Positions 5,671-9,694 of a stretch of DNA of 9,694 nucleotides are shown piece after piece (within the stretch, counting starts at the first letter, position 1; the number at the start of each line of letters is the position of its first letter). The notes below the pieces were generated by a model. That model was not told where the DNA came from. It saw nothing but the letters and a program-made list of their open reading frames with translations, and did not search any database. Source of the DNA: Deltaproteobacteria bacterium (lineage in GTDB: Bacteria; Desulfobacterota; JAENJC01); the NCBI GenBank assembly GCA_016208525.1, contig JACQYJ010000025.1:1-9694 (forward strand). The letters run 5' to 3'. The position numbers and the translations under genes are program-made.

Positions 5671-6876
5671 TTATTCCACACTAAGGAGATGTCCCATCTT
5701 CTTTTTCTTTGTCCTCAGATACTCTATATTGGTATCATGGGGAACTGTTTCAATCGCCACCCTCTCGACTATGCTCAGGCCGTAACCCTCCAGCCCCTTG
5801 ACTTTTTTGGGATTGTTAGTAAGAAGCTTTATCTTCCTGACTCCGAGGTCTGCCAGTATCTGCGCCCCGATCCCGTAGTCCCTCAGGTCGGCCTTGAACC
5901 CAAGCTCCAGGTTGGCCTCAACCGTATCCTTCCCCTGGTCCTGAAGCGCGTAGGCCTTAAGCTTGTTTGCAAGGCCAATCCCCCTCCCCTCCTGATGCAT
6001 ATAAAGGATAACCCCCTTGCCTGCCGCATCTATCATCTTCATGGCGCTGTGGAGCTGCTCTCCACAGTCGCATCTGCCTGAGCCGAAGACATCCCCTGTA
6101 AGGCACTCCGAATGCACCCTGACAAGGACAGGCTCATCCGGCTCCCACTCGCCCTTAACCAGGGCCAGGTGCTCATGGAAATCCACGTCATTTGTATAGG
6201 CAACGGCCGTGAAGTCGCCGCCGTAATAAGTAGGGAGAACTGTTTCAGCGGCCCTGTGTATAAGCCTCTCCGTCTGCATCCTGTATTCAACGAGGTCTGC
6301 AATGGTTATTATCTTCAGACCGTGGACCTCTGAAAACCTTTCCAGATCAGGAAGCCTTGACATGGTGCCATCCTCATTCATTATCTCGCATATCACACCT
6401 GCAGGCTTCAGCCCTGCAATCCTTGCCAGGTCAACGGAGCCCTCGGTCTGTCCTACCCTCACCATGACCCCTCCTTTTCTTGCCCGGAGAGGAAATACAT
6501 GCCCTGGCCTGACAAGGTCTTCAGGTCTGGCATCGGCCGCTATGGCTGTCCTTATGGTTGTTGCCCTGTCCTGGGCGGATATCCCTGTGGTTACTCCGTG
6601 CCTTGCCTCTATGGATACGGTAAAAGCGGTGCAAAAAGGGGATGTATTGTCACTCACCATAGGGGGAAGCTGAAGTTGATCGGCCTTTTCCTCCGTCAAT
6701 GTAAGACAGATAAGTCCCCTGCCATGCTTTGCCATAAAGTTGATGGCCTCAGGAGTCGCCAGTTCTGCCGCCATTACAAGGTCGCCTTCGTTCTCCCTGT
6801 CCTCGTCATCCACGAGTATGACCATCTTCCCGTTCCTTATATCATCAATCGCTTCTTTAACCTTTTTTATCGGCAC
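5671..6876 (-). CDS. ribBA: Bifunctional 3,4-dihydroxy-2-butanone-4-phosphate synthase / GTP cyclohydrolase II
   Basis: Fused enzyme making both riboflavin precursors: the N-terminal half converts ribulose 5-phosphate to the four-carbon unit, the C-terminal half opens GTP. RibB half, about 1-200: VDDEDRENEGDLVMAAE (22-38), ARHGVTTGISAQDRATTI, RPGHVFPL with His126, and ICEIMNEDG with Glu164. RibA half, about 205-401: the zinc cysteines Cys258, Cys269 and Cys271 in SECLTGDVFGSGRCDCGEQL, HQEGRGIGL (294-302) and LLTNNPKK. Both halves appear complete at 401 residues. The start is GTG 6876 with AGGAG 5 bases upstream; the ribE stop is only 8 bases away, so the genes are cotranscribed. It is the last gene of the operon; ribH, commonly next, is replaced by a non-coding region with a terminator-like hairpin. 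Confidence 0.97.
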   Translation of the reverse strand: MPIKKVKEAIDDIRNGKMVILVDDEDRENEGDLVMAAELATPEAINFMAKHGRGLICLTLTEEKADQLQLPPMVSDNTSPFCTAFTVSIEARHGVTTGISAQDRATTIRTAIAADARPEDLVRPGHVFPLRARKGGVMVRVGQTEGSVDLARIAGLKPAGVICEIMNEDGTMSRLPDLERFSEVHGLKIITIADLVEYRMQTERLIHRAAETVLPTYYGGDFTAVAYTNDVDFHEHLALVKGEWEPDEPVLVRVHSECLTGDVFGSGRCDCGEQLHSAMKMIDAAGKGVILYMHQEGRGIGLANKLKAYALQDQGKDTVEANLELGFKADLRDYGIGAQILADLGVRKIKLLTNNPKKVKGLEGYGLSIVERVAIETVPHDTNIEYLRTKKKKMGHLLSVE

Positions 6877-6884
6877 AGCATCTC

Positions 6885-7529
6885 CTATCTTTTCATAAAC
6901 CCATGTTCCAAAAGAAACCCTTCCCCAATCCTGCTCTCATTCGCTTTCCCCAAAAGCCTCTCTACATATTTACCGATCACATCAACCTCTATATTTACCT
7001 CGTCTCCGGCCTTTTTATCAAGAATAGTCGTATTTTGGGCCGTGTGCGGGATGATGTTCACTGAAAAGCCGTTGTCCAACACTTCATTCACCGTCAGGCT
7101 TATACCATCAACAGCAATGGAACCCTTATTAATCAGATGCCTCAGAAGATCCTTTCCCGGGACAAAGGAGAGTTTGACAGATTCACCTTCTTTCGCCTTA
7201 GCCTGGAGCCTTGCTGTCCCGTCTATATGACCTGACACAATGTGGCCGCCGAGCCTGTCAGAGAGCCTGAGCGCCCTCTCCATGTTCACCTTGCCGCCGG
7301 TTCTGAGCTTGCCAAGGGTCGTCCTGCTCAGCGTTTCGGCTGAGACGTCTGCAATGAAGAAAGCACTCTTAATCTCCTTAGCTGTCAGGCATGCGCCGTT
7401 AACTGCAAGACTGTCGCCGGTCTTGATATCGTCAAAGATTTTGGGAATTGATATCTTTAAGGAAATCCCCCTCCCAGACGGCTTTATCTCCCTTACACAC
7501 CCGACTGCCTCAACTATCCCTGTGAACAT
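6885..7529 (-). CDS. ribE: Riboflavin synthase, alpha subunit
   Basis: Catalyses the last step of riboflavin synthesis, dismutation of two 6,7-dimethyl-8-ribityllumazine molecules. The family start MFTGIVEAVG is present, and the two lumazine-binding repeats are visible: the first with DSLAVNGACLTAKE (about 39-52) and DVSAETLSRTTLG, the second with GGHIVSGHIDGTA (about 93-105), GSIAVDGISLTVNEV and NIIPHTAQNTTI. The 214 residues match the usual length. ATG 7529 overlaps the ribD 3' end by 20 bases and has GAGGG just upstream, so it is translationally coupled. Its substrate comes from RibH, which is not encoded in this window. Confidence 0.97.
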   Translation of the reverse strand: MFTGIVEAVGCVREIKPSGRGISLKISIPKIFDDIKTGDSLAVNGACLTAKEIKSAFFIADVSAETLSRTTLGKLRTGGKVNMERALRLSDRLGGHIVSGHIDGTARLQAKAKEGESVKLSFVPGKDLLRHLINKGSIAVDGISLTVNEVLDNGFSVNIIPHTAQNTTILDKKAGDEVNIEVDVIGKYVERLLGKANESRIGEGFLLEHGFMKR

Positions 7530-8601
7530 AACCCTCTATCATTATATCTTCCCCCCGTCTCTTTACCACTATCTCCTTTATGGGTATGGCCTCTGCAAGT
7601 TTATCTATTCCTGAGCCGCCAACCATCCCTGGCGCATCAATTCCGCCTATTATCCCGGGGGCATAAAAGAATACGACCTTGTCAACAAGCCCCTCACTTA
7701 AAAGAGAGGCAGAAAGTTCAGGGCCGGCCTCTATCATCATGGAGTTTATACCTTTTTTGCCAAGGTAGTGCATGACGAGGCTCATGTCAACCCTATCATT
7801 CCTTGATTTGAATATCTCGACCTTAGACCCCCTGGATTCCAGGAACTCCGCCTTTTCAACAGATGCGCGACCAGTTGTCGCAAAGAGGGTATTTACACCA
7901 ACAATTTTAGCAGAGGGAGGAACCCTCAGCGAGCTGTCAACCACCACCCTGAGTGGCAATCTTTTAACTTTTCCTACCCTCGGTGTAAGGAGCGGGTCAT
8001 CTGCCAGGATTGTACCGATACCGGTCATGATCGCATCAACCTGCTTCCTTAGCTTATGGACGTGCAGCCTTGATGCCTCTGAGGTTATCCATTTGGACTC
8101 CCTGTGCCTTGTAGCCGTCTTTCCGTCAAGGGATGCGGCAACCTTCAATATAACGAACGGCCTACCTTTGGTCACCCTTTTTATAAAGCCCTCATTGAGT
8201 TTCCGGCATTCTGCCTCCAGTGCCCCTGTATCAACCTCAATCCCGGCCTTTCTCAGTATATCAAAACCCTTGCCTGAGACCTTAGGGTTCGGGTCTGTCA
8301 TCCCTGCCACAACCCTCTTTATCCCTGCCTTTATCACCGTATCTGTACAGGGGGGGGTCTTGCCGAAATGGCAGCATGGCTCCAGGTTCAGATATAGCGT
8401 TCCTCCTTTAGCCGCCCTTCCGGCATCATGGAGTGCATTAACCTCTGCATGGGCCCCACCGTGCATCTTGTGGTATCCCTGCCCAACGACCTTGCCATTT
8501 TTAACAACAACAGCCCCTACCATAGGGTTAGGCGATGCGCCTTCCATCCCTTTCTTTGCAAGAGAAAGGGCAAGCTTCATATAGAAATGATCTGGATTCA
8601 T
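7510..8601 (-). CDS. ribD: Bifunctional diaminohydroxyphosphoribosylaminopyrimidine deaminase / 5-amino-6-(5-phosphoribosylamino)uracil reductase
   Basis: Second and third steps of riboflavin synthesis after GTP opening. The N-terminal cytidine-deaminase fold has SPNPMVGAVVV, HAE at 51-53 (zinc ligand His51 and catalytic Glu53) and EPCCHFGKTPPC with Cys76 and Cys85 as the other zinc ligands. The reductase domain begins near 148 with ILKVAASLDGKTA and continues with SKWITSEASR, IMTGIGTILADDPLLT, LRVVVDSSLRVP and MIEAGPELSASLL (many homologues have GG where this has AG). The length of 363 residues is normal and both domains look intact. ATG 8601 overlaps the original nrdR stop as ATGA, with AAGG 7 bases before it. 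It overlaps ribE downstream. Confidence 0.97.
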   Translation of the reverse strand: MNPDHFYMKLALSLAKKGMEGASPNPMVGAVVVKNGKVVGQGYHKMHGGAHAEVNALHDAGRAAKGGTLYLNLEPCCHFGKTPPCTDTVIKAGIKRVVAGMTDPNPKVSGKGFDILRKAGIEVDTGALEAECRKLNEGFIKRVTKGRPFVILKVAASLDGKTATRHRESKWITSEASRLHVHKLRKQVDAIMTGIGTILADDPLLTPRVGKVKRLPLRVVVDSSLRVPPSAKIVGVNTLFATTGRASVEKAEFLESRGSKVEIFKSRNDRVDMSLVMHYLGKKGINSMMIEAGPELSASLLSEGLVDKVVFFYAPGIIGGIDAPGMVGGSGIDKLAEAIPIKEIVVKRRGEDIMIEGYVHRDS

Positions 8602-8711
8602 TTTACTGCCTTGCGCGGCGCCTTCTTTTCCCCAAGTATGTCTTTAAGTTCATCCATAAACTGGTTTATGTCCTTGAACTGCCTGTAAACGGAGGCAAAC
8701 CTCACGTATGC
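8598..8711 (-). pseudogene. nrdR: Displaced 3' fragment of nrdR (C-terminus in another frame)
   Basis: Out of frame with the annotated 5' part, the minus strand from 8711 reads AYVRFASVYRQFKDINQFMD and continues with ELKDILGEKKAPRKAVK to a TGA at 8598-8600. AYVRFASVYRQFKDI is the diagnostic C-terminal sequence of NrdR. This stop overlaps the ribD ATG as ATGA, the same coupling style as the other operon junctions, so the native nrdR ended here. The piece is cut off from the N-terminal part by the deletion at 8711-8713. Confidence 0.88.
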
Positions 8712-8973
8712 CTATTCTTTCCAGGTCCTCAACACCGACCGGTCTTTTCTCACAGGCCCGTTTCAGGCCTGCGAAGAGCTTCCCCCTGTCGAAGAGTTCG
8801 CGCCTTCCATCCTTTTTTATGACCATTGGAAGGACCTCTTCAATCCTTTCGTATGTAGTAAAGCGTCGGCCGCATTCATCGCAGTCCCGCCTCCTCCTTA
8901 TTACCCCTCCGTCTTTGCTGAGGCGAGAATCTATGACCTTGTTTTCCAGATGACCGCAGAATGGGCATTTCAT
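8650..8973 (-). CDS. nrdR: Transcriptional repressor NrdR, frameshifted and internally deleted
   Basis: NrdR is an ATP/dATP-sensing repressor of ribonucleotide reductase genes. The N-terminus is intact: zinc ribbon with Cys3, Cys6, Cys31 and Cys34 (MKCPFCGHLENKVIDSRLS, CDECGRRFTTYERIEE), then the ATP-cone start VLPMVIKKDGRRELFDRGKL and KRPVGVEDLERI. After Ile87 (codon 8715-8713) the sequence changes to GIREVCLRLQAVQGHKPVYG and stops at 8650. Homologues continue for about 35 more ATP-cone residues before AYVRFASVYRQF, which is found here directly next, but in another frame. So about 105 bases are missing and the frame is shifted. As sequenced the protein lacks part of the ATP cone and its C-terminus and is unlikely to work. 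ATG 8973 overlaps the dCMP deaminase stop as ATGA, so operon coupling is preserved. Confidence 0.92.
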   Translation of the reverse strand: MKCPFCGHLENKVIDSRLSKDGGVIRRRRDCDECGRRFTTYERIEEVLPMVIKKDGRRELFDRGKLFAGLKRACEKRPVGVEDLERIGIREVCLRLQAVQGHKPVYG

Positions 8974-9425
8974 TTCGCTTTAGGCTCCATTTTTATAAGG
9001 ACAAGGCCGGACTCGGAGACCATCTCCTCAGCCAGGGGGTCTGAATAGCCGTCCTGGTAGTAGACCTTTTCTATCCCGGCATTTATTATCATCTTGCTGC
9101 AAATTATACACGGCCTGTTTGTGCAATAAAGGTCGGCGCCCGCTATGCTGGTGCCGTGATAGGCGGCCTGGATGATTGCATTCTGTTCCGCATGAAGTCC
9201 GCGGCACAGTTCATGACGTTCACCGGATGGGACATTCAGCTTCTCCCTGATGCACCCGGCGATCTCACAGTGGATTATCCCCCTCGGGACGCCATTATAC
9301 CCTGTAGCCAGGATGTTCTTATTCTTTACTACCACTGCGCCTACCTGGCGCCTGAGACACGTGGATCTCTTTGCCACCAGATACGCAATCTCCATGAAAT
9401 ACTCTTCCCAGCTTGGACGCTGCAT
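8970..9425 (-). CDS. dCMP deaminase (ComEB-type deoxycytidylate deaminase)
   Basis: Zinc enzyme converting dCMP to dUMP, feeding thymidylate synthesis; cytoplasmic. The deaminase motifs are complete: HAEQNAI with zinc ligand His78 and catalytic Glu80, and RPCIICSKMIINAG with Cys106 and Cys109. The insert TGYNGVPRG, then HCEIAGC and HELCRGLHAEQN, is characteristic of dCMP deaminases rather than cytidine or guanine deaminases. The 151 residues are a normal size. ATG 9425 has AGGAG 10 bases upstream, slightly long. The stop overlaps the nrdR start. Its place before nrdR and the rib genes matches a common order, often rpiB-glyA-dcd-nrdR-ribD; glyA is not in the 270 bases upstream. It appears to be the first gene of the operon. 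Confidence 0.95.
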   Translation of the reverse strand: MQRPSWEEYFMEIAYLVAKRSTCLRRQVGAVVVKNKNILATGYNGVPRGIIHCEIAGCIREKLNVPSGERHELCRGLHAEQNAIIQAAYHGTSIAGADLYCTNRPCIICSKMIINAGIEKVYYQDGYSDPLAEEMVSESGLVLIKMEPKAK

Positions 9426-9446
9426 CTGTTAAATACTCCTATTCCA

Positions 9447-9477
9447 ATTGTAATCTTTACAGTCGAGGCTCTTGCAA
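9447..9477 (-). promoter_or_regulatory. Weak candidate promoter for the dCMP deaminase-rib operon
   Basis: On the minus strand TTGCAA (9477-9472) and TACAAT (9452-9447) resemble sigma-70 -35 and -10 boxes, with a longer than ideal 19-base spacer, about 20 bases before the start of dcd. This is consensus matching only. No FMN riboswitch sequence is recognisable upstream of the operon. Confidence 0.25.
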
Positions 9478-9485
9478 AAGTCCCT

Positions 9486-9591
9486 AACCACAGAGTGCAC
9501 AGAGAAAATAATGAGCAACACAGAGAAAAATCATTAATAGTTAAGAAAAACCTCTGCGTTTCTCAGATAAGCCTCTGTGTCCCCTGTGGTT
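9486..9591. repeat. Imperfect inverted repeat with AACCACAG / CTGTGGTT ends
   Basis: The ends are inverted copies: AACCACAGAGTGCACAGAGA at 9486-9505 against the reverse complement of 9572-9591, AACCACAGGGGACACAGAGG (16 of 20 matching). The interior (ACACAGAGAAAAA, CTCTGCGTTTCTCAG) carries further CACAGAG / CTCTG words. It resembles a dispersed ACCACAGAGGACACAGAG-type element that I recall from intergenic regions of many bacteria. Short open frames across it are not credible genes. Confidence 0.75.
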
Positions 9592-9647
9592 AAAATAGTT
9601 TTGCAATTACCTCAGTCTATTGGATTTCAAGATTTCGGTCAAGAAAA

Positions 9648-9690
9648 AAGGGGATTGGGGTTGGGTAGTTATGCAACCCCCCTTATCCTT
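9648..9690. repeat. Imperfect stem-loop at the right edge of the window
   Basis: AAGGGGATTGGGGTTG and CAACCCCCCTTATCCTT can pair imperfectly around a loop GGTAGTTATG. It could be a terminator for a gene outside the window or the end of a repeat that continues beyond the edge; neither can be settled here. Confidence 0.4.
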
Positions 9691-9694
9691 TACA

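Noticed and set aside
6499..7230. 243-codon plus-strand open frame opposite ribBA and ribE
   Set aside because: It spans two intact minus-strand enzyme genes and their junction, with no recognisable domain.
7772..8584. 270-codon plus-strand open frame opposite ribD
   Set aside because: RibD motifs cover the same bases on the minus strand; the mirror translation is low-complexity and has no motif.
8650..8973. Programmed frameshift in nrdR
   Set aside because: A frameshift alone would not explain the absence of about 35 conserved ATP-cone residues, and no slippery sequence is seen at 8711-8715.
9426..9694. FMN riboswitch or T-box upstream of the rib operon
   Set aside because: No RFN-type conserved blocks are recognisable; the region is explained by an inverted repeat and A/T-rich sequence.
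1..9694. A CRISPR array, toxin-antitoxin pair, defence island or other new accessory system
   Set aside because: All credible genes are housekeeping families, no regularly spaced direct repeats are present, and no unassigned gene of meaningful length remains.

Overview
The window looks like a chromosomal housekeeping segment of a Gram-negative bacterium, probably an uncultured one. An outer-membrane barrel protein shows the Gram-negative envelope. The gene order (dcd-nrdR-ribD-ribE-ribBA and pgpA-pncC-thpR-recA) fits Nitrospirota or former Deltaproteobacteria; this placement is a judgement from memory, with no search behind it. Every credible gene is on the minus strand, so the region is read from right to left. 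I see no tRNA, rRNA, CRISPR array, transposase or phage gene.

Layout from upstream (right) to downstream (left). (1) 9426-9694 is non-coding, with an imperfect inverted repeat and a second stem-loop. (2) 9425-5671 is a tightly coupled nucleotide and riboflavin operon: dCMP deaminase, NrdR, RibD, RibE and RibBA, most junctions overlapping. ribH and nusB, often next in this order, are absent. (3) 5411-5670 is non-coding, with hairpins and a probable terminator. (4) 5410-2700 holds pgpA, pncC (CinA C-terminal type), thpR and recA, with palindromic repeats in two of the gaps. (5) 2593-1 holds ilvE, a response regulator, an outer-membrane barrel protein and the start of a transaldolase-like aldolase that leaves the window.

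The main result is not a new system. The sequence itself is damaged in three places where conserved protein sequence is missing. In recA, twelve highly conserved residues after the catalytic DAE are replaced by four residues encoded by a perfect 13-base copy of the common Illumina adapter start, so this is almost certainly a sequencing or assembly artefact. In nrdR about 35 codons are missing and the frame is shifted, with the true C-terminus still readable in another frame. Between the response regulator and the barrel gene, one gene's 3' end and the other's 5' end are lost and the remnants are fused in overlapping frames. The second-best signal is the set of different palindromic intergenic repeats, including two inverted copies of one A/T-rich element that bracket pncC-thpR-recA, and one whose sequence supplies the last codons of thpR.
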